NCBI GenBank assembly: GCA_009602735.1
Contig: WELA01003597.1
Location: 404,587 to 450,674 of the forward strand
Direction of reading: 5' to 3'
DNA length: 46,088 bases
Source of the DNA: Mesotaenium endlicherianum
Taxonomy: Eukaryota > Streptophyta > Zygnematophyceae > Zygnematales > Mesotaeniaceae
The number at the start of each line of letters is the position of its first letter. The stretch's first letter is position 1. The notes below the pieces were generated by a model. That model searched no databases. It was not told where the DNA came from and worked only from the letters and a program-made list of their open reading frames with translations. Positions 10,741 to 21,267 of the stretch are shown piece by piece. The position numbers and the translations under genes were made by a program.

Positions 10741-12420
10741 CTAAGTACCAGGGGCTCTATCCTCTGGGGAGCGGGATGTGGTCCTGGACCTTCTTCTCCT
10801 ATCTGGTGGCCTCCTGAAACTTGGGGGCTTAGACCAAGGTGAATCGAGAGGGGAACGTAGCAGTTGGACAGCCTCCTCTTGCATAGTCTGCAAGTTGATG
10901 GACACGGCCCTTTCTTGTGCAGCTCTCAAACTGACAGGAACATACATTGGCATGCCAGAAGGGTGCTGCATGACATGGGCTAAGGGCACATGCCCTCTAT
11001 GGAGGGTGATGCTGGTTGACCTCTGGCTGCCCCCTTGGCAGCCCTTCTGTCTGCCCTGTCTGCGTGAGTCTCAACTCCTGGGGTCGAACTCCTCCTGCTG
11101 AAACTCCCCAGCCACTAGAAATCTACATCTCCTTGTGGGCTGGTGTCCTCAAGCTGCTGCAAGGCTGCTTGTGCCAAAGACAGCCCAGTCTTCTGTGGAG
11201 TGGGGGATGTAGCAGGGGTCTATGCCTTAGCAGGGTTAGACTCCTCTCCTGCGCCTTCCTCCTCTTTGTCCTCCTATTCTTCTGAGACTTCTGGAGTCTC
11301 TCTGGTCATCTCCTCCAGCTGTTCCCACGAAAAAGAATATCCCACTGACCTCCCCCTTTCGGGTGCTGGTGGAGGTTGCTGGGTCTTGACCGCATACAGG
11401 TCTTTCTCCCCTTGCTTACTTGCCCATTTGGCATAAGCATGCTTCCCCTTAGAGAAGAATCTCTAGCCCTGGTCCTATCCTTCTGCGTCTCCTGACTCAT
11501 GCAGTCCTTGAATCCACCTCGTCTTGGGTCCCATGCAGAAATGTGTGGTGGCAGCACTATTTTCCCCTGCAAGTCTGCCAAGAAATCATCGTCCTCAGCT
11601 CTGTCAGTTAGCTGGTCTATATGTTGATGGTCATTCAGTGCCAATCCGTGGGCTGCAGAAAGAAAGCAGGGTCTGTCCTCTTCAGAGAACAAGGGTACCA
11701 GTGCCTCGAGAAATCCAGCTGGGTGGTCTCCTCTGCAAAGAACTCCCAGCTTCTTCTCTCCACCTCGTCATACATGGCCTGGAATTGATTGTAGGGAGTG
11801 GCATCCTTGAAGCTGTTTGACTCTATAGGGATCACTCTGATCACTCTGTTCGTGCCCCAAATCGTAGGTATTGGCACAGCTTCAGATTCATTAATTTGGG
11901 CCAATGCCTTGGCTTCCCGGATCGTATACCATACCATCCTAGCATAGTCATGATACAGGATGAGCCCTATGTTGACCTCTATGTACTTGTCAAAATTTGG
12001 GGATGTCTCCCCCTCCCGTTGCAGTATATCCCTCTGGGACTCACTTCAACTTCTCTGGGCATACTTGAAGGCTTCCTCCAAAAGATCAAAGTCCTTGCCC
12101 ATCACCGTGTAGCGGTAGCTTTTGAATCTACTCTGTTCCTCCTCAGCTTACTGCTTCCGGCTCTCCTCAGCTTGCCTGTCTTCTTCTGCCTCCTTGGCTT
12201 CCTCTGTAGCTTTTTTTTCCTGCTCTTCTTGCCTCAGCTTGTCTTGTTCTTCCTCATCCCTCTTCTTTCTAGCCTAACGCTGCAATCGGAGTCGCTCTGA
12301 TTCCCAAGATGAGATGGAGGACGATTTGATATCGTCGTGGAATTCCTTGTACTCTGCCTGTGCCTCGTCTGTCTTCGTTTCCTCTTCAATTTAGACTTCT
12401 GAGTCATCTTGCTCAAACAT
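10741..12420 (-). pseudogene. Decayed charged ORF replacing the integrase core of element A (about 560 codons, unknown)
   Basis: On the minus strand a coding frame opens with ATG at 12420-12418. It runs through a Lys/Glu-rich coiled-coil-like stretch (EEEQDKLRQEEQEKKATEEA at about 12270-12200), then KSYRYTVMGKDFDLLEEAFKYAQ, then MVWYTIREAKALAQINESEA from 11937, on to 11635. It is cut by four stops, each one C-to-T change from a sense codon. It continues after frameshifts as SFSWEQLEEMTRETPEVSEE (about 11335-11275) and ends at 10741. I recognise no family. It lies between the integrase zinc domain and the 3' LTR, so it is probably an additional element-borne ORF or captured host sequence. Confidence 0.5.
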
Positions 12421-12737
12421 AACCCAAATGCGTTAGTGTAGTCGTGATATCGTGCACAATCGAGAAGCTTGACATGTAAGAACGTAGTAGTGAGAGTTAC
12501 AGGGTATGCAATACCTGGTGTAAGTAAGCGAAAAGTGGGAGTGTGCTCGAGAGAAGTCGTGAGTGTGAGCGCAGTTGAGTGTGGAAAATGGTTATGTAAA
12601 GACTGGTTGTCGAGATATTATTCCACTCCCTCTAACTTTTAAGGTGGACTGCTTGTCACAACTGGCACTAACTGTCACTTACTGTCACTTTCTGTCACTT
12701 AGGGTTTAGGAATTAGGGCTTAGGGTTATTTTTGGGT
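12421..12737 (-). other. Non-coding junction between integrase remnant and charged ORF
   Basis: Holds three close ACTGTCACTTNCTGTCACTT-type repeats (about 12660-12700) and a telomere-like stretch with TTAGGGTTTAGG and TTAGGGCTTAGGGTT (12699-12727). On the minus strand it would be the leader of the charged ORF. No frame stays open through it. Confidence 0.5.
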
Positions 12738-15480
12738 AGTGGTTGCCATAACCCTCTGGGTGGTGTGTGTCTGAACTTGTTTTTTTGACATTGATCACAA
12801 GACTTAACATATTTCAAGACCGCCCGAGGCAAGCCTTTCCACTGATAATGCTTTGCCAATTCACAAACAATTTTGGCCTGCCCCAAATGTCCACCCAGTA
12901 AACTGTCATGTGCTTGAGGGTGACCTTAATTCCAGGTTATTAAGAATAACCAGCTTCAGCCTGCGTGAAGGGGTTTCTATTACCCAGATCCCTCCCTTTA
13001 GCTTATAGTTGAGTACATTAGCAGGACACACACCATCAGAAGGGTTGGAGTCAAATGTTGGGTCAGGAAGGTAGGCTTTTCTAAGTTGTTCAACGAAGAA
13101 CTTTTTGACTTTTAATGAAGTGAGTGGACAAAGGAATTTATGTACAATATGCTGACTGAAGTTCCTTTCTTGCAAGTTATGTCTTCTAGAGAGTGCATCG
13201 GCAAGGTTCAACTTTCCTAATTTGTAGTCAATTTGGAGTTGGATTTGCTTTAGCATCTAGCTCAGTGGTTCTCCCTCCTCGATAGCTCGGACTTCTTTTG
13301 ATAGTGAGTCAGAGCTAGATGATATGTAGTCACCTCAAAAGCTTTACCATGTAAATATGCTCTCCACTGTTTGAGAACATGGATAATAGCGAACAACTCT
13401 TTATCATGCACATAATAATTAATCTCAACTGGATTGAATTTCATAGACTCATACAGCACAGGGTGCCACTCTTGCTTTACTTTACCATCCTTTGTGGTTT
13501 TGTCAGCAGGTTGCAACAAAATAGCACCCATGGCAAAGTCAGAAGCATCGATAACCACCTGCACAAGTTTGCTGGGGTCATAAACAGCTAAGACAAGGGC
13601 AGAACAGAGAGCATTTTTAAGGGTCTGGAATGCAGCTTGCTACTCTTCCTCCCACACATACCCTATATCTATTTAATAAGGTCAATCAGTTATACGACCT
13701 TTGAGGTTTAATACTCAATAAATCTCCCATAGTAGTTAGCCAACCCAAGGAAGGATCTAGTTTTCGAGACTGACTGTGTAACTGGACAGTCCCTTATGGT
13801 TTGGACTTTCTTAGGATTCACACTGATGCCTTTCTTACTAACAACGTGGCCTAAGAATACAATACACTCCTTAAAGAAATCATACTTGCTCATTTTAGCA
13901 TACTATTGAGTCTTTCTTAGAGTGTCCATGACTGTCTTCAAGTGCTCCACATGCTCAGCTTCATTTTTAGAGAAATCTAAAATATCATCCAAGAAGACTT
14001 GCACAAACTTATCCAAGTAAGGCCTGAAAATGTCATTCATAGCACCCATGAAAGTTGGAGGAGCATTAGTCAATCCAAATGGCATCAGATTTAACTCATA
14101 GTGTCCATAACGTGTGCGGAAGGCAGTCTTGTGTTCATCTCCCTCAGCAATTCTGATTTGATGATAACCACTTCTGAGGTCTTTAATACTAAACACTTCA
14201 GCACCAGACAGGGTATCAAGCAAGTTCTCAATTCTAGTTTACAAGCATACTTGTTCTTTACTGTGGTTCTGTTAAAGGCTCTGTAATCCACAGACATTCA
14301 CATACTGCCATCCTTCTTCTTAAAAAATAAGATGGGTGCGCCATAAGGTGATGTAGTGGGGGAAATATAACCGTTTTCCTCCAGCTCTGCAATCTGTGTA
14401 TTTAACTCTTCACTCACCACATAAGACAAGCCATACGTGCATTGCCAAAGTGGCCATTTCCCAGGTAATAACTCAATCTTACGATCTACTTCCCTCTAAG
14501 GGGCAACCCTGGAGGCATGTTAATAACATCAGCATACTCAGCAACAACTTTTGCAGCAGTAGGGTGCTCCGGAGGGCTCACCTTTTTCTCCACCACTTCT
14601 TTAGGTTGAGGAGGTACCTCTTCTAGCAGTAGACAGAAGATTCTGTCTTTCTTTTGGTTCCAACTTTCGATAAACTTCATTACATTCAACAACTCTCCTG
14701 GAAGTATATTCTTTTTCTTGATTTGCCATCTATACAGGACAAGAGGAAGAGCACTGGTGGGTGCCAAGTTAGACTGCCCATCACTGGCTCCTCTCACTTG
14801 AATTGTACCTCTGCTCCAACACACTTCAGCTTGATGTCTATTAAGCCCGAACCTTCCTAGCACGAGATCATAAAAGCCAGTGTTGAGTACCTCAAATGTA
14901 AGCGTTTCAGTTAGAACTGCAATGCCAGAACCTAATTGGACCTCAATAGGCTTGATTATGACTCCTCCCGAGATACTTGAGGCATCTCCAAGAAATTTTT
15001 CTCTATTTCCTTGAGTGACAGTAGGCAGCCTTAACTTCTTAACTAAGTCCTTATGGATAAAAGTATGTGACGCCCCTCCGTCAACAAATGCCCTCACCTT
15101 CCTGCCTACAATCATACAATGCGGTAGGATAGGCAGGATTGACTTTTCCTGACTTCAATTGTTCTCTTGACTTAGCAAAGAAATGTTTGACATCAGGTGG
15201 AACAAGACCATCCAGAGTGTGCACTCTCTGAAAATCTATATTGCTGATGGTCTCCTTTATCTGTTTGTCAGGCATGCATAGTGAATCCGGTTCAGCAAGA
15301 CCCATAATACCTGCTACAAGGGCAGCTAGCGACGACTCATTATCTCTAGCATCCTCACAGTCAGTAGACTGGATTATCGACTGTTGCTGTCTTTTAAAGG
15401 CTGATCCTTTCTCACGATCTTTGAAAGGTGCTTTCGAGGACATTGCTCTCTGTAGTGGCCCAACTCTTGGCAATGGAAGC
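12738..15480 (-). pseudogene. Element A pol remnant: protease, RT, RNase H, integrase zinc domain only
   Basis: On the minus strand: aspartic protease motif VDGGASHTFI near 15085; RT with MSVDYRAFNRTTVKNKY (about 14297), [15 protein letters not shown] and [13 protein letters not shown], catalytic box VFLDDIL (about 13995) and VFLGHVVSKKG; RNase H start VIDASDFAMGAILLQ (about 13555); connection LGKLNLADALSRRH; and the integrase HHCC segment HDSLLGGHLG...SCDQCQKNK (about 12907-12790). The frame stops just after the WQPLPK position, where plant gypsy integrases enter the catalytic core. No DDE motif follows anywhere in the element. Several stops and frameshifts make it non-functional. Confidence 0.85.
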
Positions 15481-16166
15481 AAATAGATTTTGCTGAGGCT
15501 GGTCTCGACTTGGTCCTACCACCACCTCTTCCATAACCTCTTCGAGAGTATCCACCTCTCCCTCTAAATTGCATAGCGTTATACTCATACTCACACTCAT
15601 CACTATCATCATACTCAACCTGATGTCCTTCAATTGCATTGTAGGAACCATGTGGGTTAATGACAATCCTTGACACCAAAGCATTACTCTGGCGCTTGTG
15701 ATTGAACTGTTGCTGATCCCAGGCATCAGCATCCTAGATCAAGTCAGCCAATTTCTCATGTTTCTTTTCAACAAAATGACCTGAGACCTCGGATTTCAAG
15801 CCATACCTGAAGAATGCTATCCTATACCGCTCAGGCAATTCTAGCTACTTCATCATGTTCTCCTGGAACTTCTGAGCAAATTCAGTAACTGAAGTGGTTT
15901 GCTTCAGTATCAAGGAAATCATCGCATAGATAGCTTTCTCTAGCTGATTGATAACATCAAACTTCTCATGCAGTTTCTCGACAAACTCTACCCAAGTAGG
16001 TATCGAGATGTTGAGCCTATACGCTCTCCTTTTCGATACAGCCACCAGTCTGCTGCACTGCCTTTCAGTAGAGCACCAGTGTGCCTGACTTTCTCGTAGT
16101 GTTGCAATTCCAGGTAGTTCTCCAACCATTGCTCAACATCAGCGAAAAACTTGATCGGGTAGTACT

Positions 16167-17142
16167 TGTAACAATCCAAGCTTTTTAGGCATATTTTCGG
16201 ATACTTTCCTAATTTCCTAAAATACGTTATACTTTTGAATCGATGAAAGATTGCATTTTCACGAATTTCTCGCCACACACGTGTGCCGACAAATTCCGGT
16301 CGATTGGCGAAACGACCAGCAGATTTATCGATAAAGTATCTTCAATACTTTGCAAAAAATATTGTAATTAATCGTATATTTACTTTGATTAATTACAAGA
16401 TAATTAAGTTCATTAATTACGGATTAATCAACTTATTGTGACTTTCATTATTACGGATTATGATCGTCACGATGTTTGGAATTAGAAACAATTGTTTATA
16501 CGAAACAAAATCCCAACCAGCGACCCAAGGGAGTCGCCGGCCAACATCGAACCCGCGATTCCCGGCCCCATCGATGCGATTCCACGACAGTCGTAATTCA
16601 ATAAACGAATTTACAAAGTTTCTTTGTACTCGGAGTGATCCGAATGCTCGTCCTTCGTTTGAAATGTTCACACTCGACCAATAGGCCAAAGAGTTTTCTT
16701 TAAGTCCCGGTTCATGTCAAAAGTACACGTACGCAATCCACCAAACAATTGCGTCTTTTTTGGAAAGTCGCGTGAACACAAAAACGCCCTATTGGCGCAA
16801 ATTGGTTTTTACGACACCGTCAAAAAGTCTCCAAACGTCCAAACGGCGCGTTACGAGCATTCAGCCAAACGGGTTGCACCCCTTCGCCTGTTTTCGTTGA
16901 ACATGAACCAGTGCCCTAGCAAGTGACTCGAAGCACTTCAGTGCCTCATGTTGTTTAAGTATATATACTTACAAGAGTCATTGTGAGTGCAATTCTTACA
17001 GCACGCATTCTACGACTTTACGTTCTTTTTCTCATAGTCTCAAGTATTAGAAATACGCGAAGTTGTCGTTGATTCTTCCATTGAGTAATCAACTTTTCTT
17101 GAAAATCGAGCAAAGATCCTTAAGAAAAGCAGAAACGTTGCA
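16167..17142 (+). mobile_element. Solo LTR of family E, plus orientation, inside element A gag
   Basis: 976 bp, starting TGTAACAATCC and ending GTTGCA. It is flanked by GTACT (16162-16166) and GTCCT (17143-17147), a 5-bp duplication with one mismatch. The gag reading resumes on the far side. It shares long blocks with 8430-8680 (same orientation) and, inverted, with 9225-9890/20767-20957 and 38931-39931. Confidence 0.82.
16957..16970. promoter_or_regulatory. Palindromic TATA element of E-family LTR
   Basis: AAGTATATATACTT is a perfect 14-bp palindrome in the U3-like part of the LTR. The identical palindrome occurs in the LTR at 38931-39931 (39054-39067), and a near copy (AAGTATTATACTT) lies at about 9358-9370. 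It probably acts as the TATA box; the symmetry would allow either direction. Confidence 0.5.
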
Positions 17143-17822
17143 GTCCTACTTGTTTCTCTCAATTTAATAGTCCTGAGGAGGTTTTGGCTTAGGCTTACTT
17201 GGCCCTCTGCCACCACCACCAGTGGTGTGAGAACCCAGCTAGTCTTTGTCACGCAGCAATGCCATCATGATCCTCTTGTCCTCCTGTTGGGATTAACACA
17301 TGCTCGCCATTTGCGATTACATTTGCACAAATAATGCACCCAAATCTACATTTTGAGGTGGTAGCCCAGCAAACGCAGTTGCGGCAAGATTAGCTCAATT
17401 AGTAGCCGCTTCGGCATTCCCTATTGCTGCCGCTCCAACTATGCCTGTTGCACTCAGTTGCCTGCGTATCTGAGGGATAAGTATAACAGTAGGCACAGCA
17501 AGAGATTGGTTTCGGAGACTGGCCCTCTCTGCCATTTGCTCTTCCACCGTCCTTTCGTCAGGGGCCCTCCTGTTTACTGCCTCTCTTACCTCCTTGGCCA
17601 AACGCTCATCCTTAGCAAGCTGAGCTGCTACCGCAACAAGAGCTGCTGCCTCCTCTGCAGCTTCTCTAGTTCCTGCATCATGCATCGTTTCTAAGTAGGT
17701 ACGGGGTCCAAAGACGCGGCTTTCGTCTTGCCCTTCTTCAATGCTATCATTGTCCTCATCCTCCATTTCACGAGAGTTGCTAGCTTGGAACCTAGTCTTT
17801 ACCATACAAGACGATTATGATA

Positions 17823-17839
17823 ACCAGCTCCAATACCAC
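17823..17839 (-). promoter_or_regulatory. Primer binding site of element A
   Basis: On the minus strand the base after the 5' LTR is followed by TGGTATTGGAGCTGG, similar to the initiator tRNA-Met site TGGTATCRGAGC used by plant gypsy elements. Confidence 0.65.
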
Positions 17840-18165
17840 TGAAATGAATCAACTTACTAATAGGTGATTGACAATTAACACTAAGTATCCCATCGGACCA
17901 TATATGGTCCTCGGACCATATATGGTCTAGCTAACCTCCATTTTTCAGCGCTGACCTCCAGGGTGCTACAGTTGACCAAATGGTACAATCTATGGCTCAA
18001 ACGAACCGTACAGACTTGAACCTTAGGCGAAAAAATGCAAAATGGTCTTCCAATCATTAACGACAAAGTTAGAGTCAAAAGAGTGAGGTTCAAACTTCAG
18101 GTTCACAACGAAATTTCAAGTGAAAAATCTATCATACCCGAGGTCACTAAAAAGCTTTTAGAGCC

Positions 18166-19375
18166 ATGGCTTCTTCTTCAAATGCGCCAGAAATTGTTAT
18201 GGGTGGTAAATTACTCATCCCTGTCATCTTCTGGGAAGATGCATGGACGAAAAAGACAGTTGGACAATATTACATGGAGTTTTTCTTAGTTGGAATTGTA
18301 AGAAAAGAGATTGTGAGGACTAAAAAGGAGAACTCATGGCTCAGAAGTGTTGTATGACAAAGAAAAGAATTAATGGGAGGCATGGCAGGTCAGGCAGTAC
18401 CTATCAACTGTGCCTGAAGAGTCTTGGTTTTATTCCGAGCCGCATGTAGTTCGTTTTGGCTCGGTTTCCTCAGGGGCCTCTTAACTTGCAAATTCTAGGG
18501 AGGCTGGCAGTCAAGGTCTGATTTCTTCCTCCCAAGACCCGAACGATGACTCCTAGCCAAGGTCTAATGATGCTGATGAGGAGGAGGAGGAGGAGGAGGA
18601 GGAGGAGGAGGAGGAGGAGGTGGAGGAGAACGAGGATACTATGAGGAAGAAGGGCAGGCCTGACACCGGAAAGAGTAAGCAGGTGCTGCTTATTGTTTCT
18701 ATAGACTACATGGCTCTTGTGTGTGATTACCCGGGGCACATTGCTATGGTCTGGCAAGACAAGATGCTAGTGCACTTTCTGTCCACAGCTGCTGGTCTTG
18801 AGGCGAATGAAGTTGAGAGGAGGCAGAGTGATGGGAGTTTGAAGACCATAAGTGCCCCAGACATTGTGGTGCACTACAAAAAACACATAGATGCTGTCGA
18901 TTAATTCGACTAACTCTGTCTGAAAGATAACTATTCTGTCGAGAGTAATGCTGTCAGCTTCAAGTGGTGGCATACACTATGTTGGAGTCTGTTTGATGCT
19001 ACCCTGGCCAATGCCTACATCCTGTACAACCTGGCCCATCCTGAGAGTGATAGGTGTCCCTTCATGTTAGATGTTGTCGCGGAGATGACAGACTTTCATG
19101 ATCCACATGAGGGGAGGCGCTTTCGCTGGAGTGCAGGGCGGGCTAGAATGGACAGGTTCCAAGGGAGACACTTCCCTGAGCACGTTCCAAGAGGCTCTAG
19201 ACCAGGGTGTGTAGTGTGCAGGAGCAAGCTGTATGACCTAGGCCATGAGAAGAGTAAGGTGAGGCCTAGCTATTGGTGCGCGACGTGTGGAGTAGCGCTT
19301 TGCCCCGCGCCTTGCTTTGAGGAGTACCATACCAACAGGCACATAGCACATGTAGATGTGGCCCCTACAGGCTGA
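18166..19375 (+). pseudogene. piggyBac transposase remnant
   Basis: The frame at 18620-19375 encodes a DDE_Tnp_1_7 C-terminal half: IDYMALVCDYPGHIAMVWQDK, VVHYKKHIDAVD-x-FD-x-LCLKDNYSVES (the GVDxxDQ region that carries the third catalytic Asp), FKWWHTLCWSLFDATLANAYILYN, and a Cys-rich tail C-V-V-C...WCATCGVALCPAPCFEEYH typical of the piggyBac zinc ring. Two stops (18902-18904 and 18911-18913) fall inside the GVDxxDQ motif. An 18166-18357 frame (MASSSNAPEIVMGG...) may be a remnant of the N-terminus. Most of the catalytic domain, with the first two Asp, is missing, so the protein is dead through deletion and nonsense changes. A GAG/Glu run precedes the C-terminal part. Confidence 0.82.
18578..18629. 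repeat. GAG trinucleotide microsatellite
   Basis: Tandem GAG units inside the piggyBac remnant; in the transposase frame they encode a poly-Glu stretch between the two recognisable parts. Confidence 0.85.
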
Positions 19376-20036
19376 GTAGCACTAACAAGTAGGACTGTAG
19401 ATCAGAGGAACTGCAACGGGAAACATATGTGAAAGACATTGTGCTCCATAAATAATTCAGCTTCATGTGTGCAAAGTTGTCGATTCTACGATATTTTGCA
19501 ATTAATGATTTATTTATAATCATTTTAATACATTATTTTGTATATGAATATTTTTTTTGTAAGTAGAGTAAGACCTTACTTTCAAACTACACTTTACAGA
19601 TTACTATTTGCATGTGTAAAGAATATTTTATGAATTATTAACTGTGATGCTTTGTTGCATGGGACACTAAAAAGTACGAAAAATACCTGGACCCCATATG
19701 GTCCACTAAGTACAGAGTGTGCTTGCACAAAGCTACTGATTAGAATGAAGTGAATTCTGTTTCATATGATAGGTAAGACACATGCCTACCCCAGATTAAA
19801 TCAACAAGTACTGGTTCAAATCCAAACTCATAATGTGTGAAGTCAAAGTTGGCCCTGTTTGCTCGTTTCTTGTTATTGTACACACTTAGTACGGAAAGTA
19901 CACCTTACCTTTCCGAAAATTGCGGGCCACATGGCCAGTGCAATACCTTGTGATGTAAGCTCTCAAATGGTCTATCACACATAGTCATAGCTTCAGTGGT
20001 TATTTCAATATAGTGTGACTTAGGGGGTGCATTATT
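19376..20036. other. AT-rich 3' non-coding part of the piggyBac element
   Basis: About 660 bp between the transposase end and the right subterminal palindrome. No open frame. It carries the GGACCCCATATGGTCCACTAAGTA segment at 19689-19712, an internal echo of the left terminus (subterminal palindrome plus CACTAAGTA). Confidence 0.6.
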
Positions 20037-21267
20037 GGACCATATATGGTCTTTTCCTTGGGAGACCTAGTGTCAACAAAGATCTTTATATCAGCAAGTA
20101 ATCTTTATGGTATTTTCTGTTAACTGATTTAACAGCCCAAGGCAATACACTAACGGTAGACAATACTCATAGGTCAAATGCAAGTAAACGAGCATCAATC
20201 ATGCAATCAATAAACTCATACATAAGCAAGGTTAAAAGACAATTCGCATCAATGGCTTCTCGCATTAGATTCAGATATCTCTCAGTAAGCTATACAAGAG
20301 AGTTGGCCTCGTTTTAGAATGCCAAAACTCAAGGGCAATACCTAGCATATGTATATGGAAAGAGTATACTGTTCAACGGCAAGTGCAATGGCACCGCCTA
20401 CCCGGGAGTTAACCTCGTCAGTAGGACCTCGGCTAACCAAATCCACAGCCATCTCCCATCATTCCGAATCGCCATCCACCTTAATGGTGTTATCTAACCA
20501 TTCATCTAGCACACCACACTTAGATGCATAACTAGGCAGTTCGCTGCTATTGAGTACGACCGTCAGCTGACTTTCAAAGAATGTGTCAGGAGGCTGACCT
20601 AATTCAGCAAGCTGACCTAAGTTGACTTCAGCCTGCTGCTCCCGGCTGAGTCATTCAAATTAAGTATTTAACATCCAGCAGACTTAATAATAATTAAAAT
20701 TCGGCAGAATGAACTTATCTAATTATAAATCAATATTATATCTACTTAATATACTAATTCATTACATTTACGATGCTTTTTGCAATAGCATCTTGGTCGT
20801 TTCGCCAGTCGACCAGGTTTTAGTCAGCACACGCGTGTGTCGAATAATTCATCAAGATGCAAGATGTAATGAATTAATATATCAATGAGTACCACAATAT
20901 TTATTTAAGTAATTAGGAAAACGTCCCAAATATGCCTGAAAAGCTCAGATTGTTACATTAAGGTTGGCATCACAATTTACTTCGTAAGAGCCAAATTCTT
21001 CTTCTTTGCTAAACAATCGCGAAAATCTGCATATTTTTGCGATTATCATTTTTGTATTATCAATACGTCCAATGCACTTCAAGAGCGTTAGGTTGTGACC
21101 TCTTGCGTTCAAATCTTGTGTTGGAAACGTGTATTGCACCAATTTACACAGCTGCATTCACACACAACGTGCGAAGTCTGAACTAATATTCCAATTTCTC
21201 GCGGATTTGGCAATGAAAAATGGGATTTTGGTGAAGAAGCTTCACATTTTCCAAATTTCCTCTCAAG

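Larger units (their letters stand above)
15374..17805 (-). pseudogene. Element A gag (disrupted by a solo LTR)
   Basis: Begins with ATG at 17805 (MVKTRFQASNSREMEDEDND), followed by an Ala/Glu-rich N-terminal region, then several in-frame stops. It is interrupted by the solo E LTR at 16167-17142 and resumes with YYPIKFFADVEQWLENYLELQ (about 16160), a retrotransposon gag domain including KGSAADWWLYRKGE. A CCHC zinc knuckle CFHCQELGHYREQC lies near 15485-15440, preceded by a Gly/Arg-rich basic stretch. The gag protein would form the virus-like particle and bind RNA. Disruption by both stops and the LTR makes it dead. Confidence 0.82.
17879..20072 (+). mobile_element. piggyBac-family DNA transposon (2194 bp), defective
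   Basis: Terminal inverted repeats start CACTAAGTATCCCA on the left and, read inward from the right, CACTAGGTCTCCCA (12 of 14 identical). The left flank is TTAA (17875-17878), the right flank TCAA (20073-20076). The partner LTR at about 9927-9940 shows the empty site with a single TTAA, so TCAA is a mutated TTAA, the target of piggyBac. Near the ends lie palindromes GGACCATATATGGTC (17895-17910, 17913-17928, 20037-20052) and a variant at 19689-19704. The interior encodes a piggyBac transposase C-terminal part. CACTA-type ends alone could suggest EnSpm, but the TTAA target and transposase decide. Confidence 0.85.
9891..20766 (-). mobile_element. Ty3/gypsy element A (minus strand), with two nested insertions
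   Basis: LTRs at 9891-10624 (734 bp) and 17840-20766 (about 730 bp once the piggyBac insertion is removed). Both begin TGAAATGAAT and end ATTCATTACA, an inverted terminal motif. The flanks ATTAC (9886-9890) and TTTAC (20767-20771) form a 5-bp duplication with one mismatch. Internal order on the minus strand: primer site, gag, protease, RT, RNase H, integrase zinc domain, then an unrelated charged ORF. All frames are broken. Confidence 0.88.
17840..20766 (-). repeat. 5' LTR of element A, split by a piggyBac insertion
   Basis: Pieces 17840-17878 and 20073-20766. The right piece matches the other LTR from AAAGATCTTTATATCAGCAAG onward, through the TGACCTAAG repeats, to ATTCATTACA. With the insertion removed it is about 730 bp, matching the 734-bp partner. 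Confidence 0.88.
9225..20957 (-). mobile_element. Solo LTR of family E, minus orientation, split by element A
   Basis: Its two pieces are 9225-9890 and 20767-20957 (857 bp together). The left end TGTAAGGATTC matches the reverse complement of the 3' end of the plus-strand E LTR (16167-17142), and the right end GATTGTTACA matches the reverse complement of its start. It is flanked by a perfect 5-bp duplication TTAAG (9220-9224 and 20958-20962), so it is a solo LTR rather than half of an element. The piece near 9330-9610 is also clearly similar to 39030-39300. Confidence 0.8.

Noticed and set aside
17879..20072. Classification as an EnSpm/CACTA transposon because of CACTA...TAGTG ends
   Set aside because: The target duplication is TTAA-type, shown by the empty site in the partner LTR, and the encoded protein is piggyBac-like.
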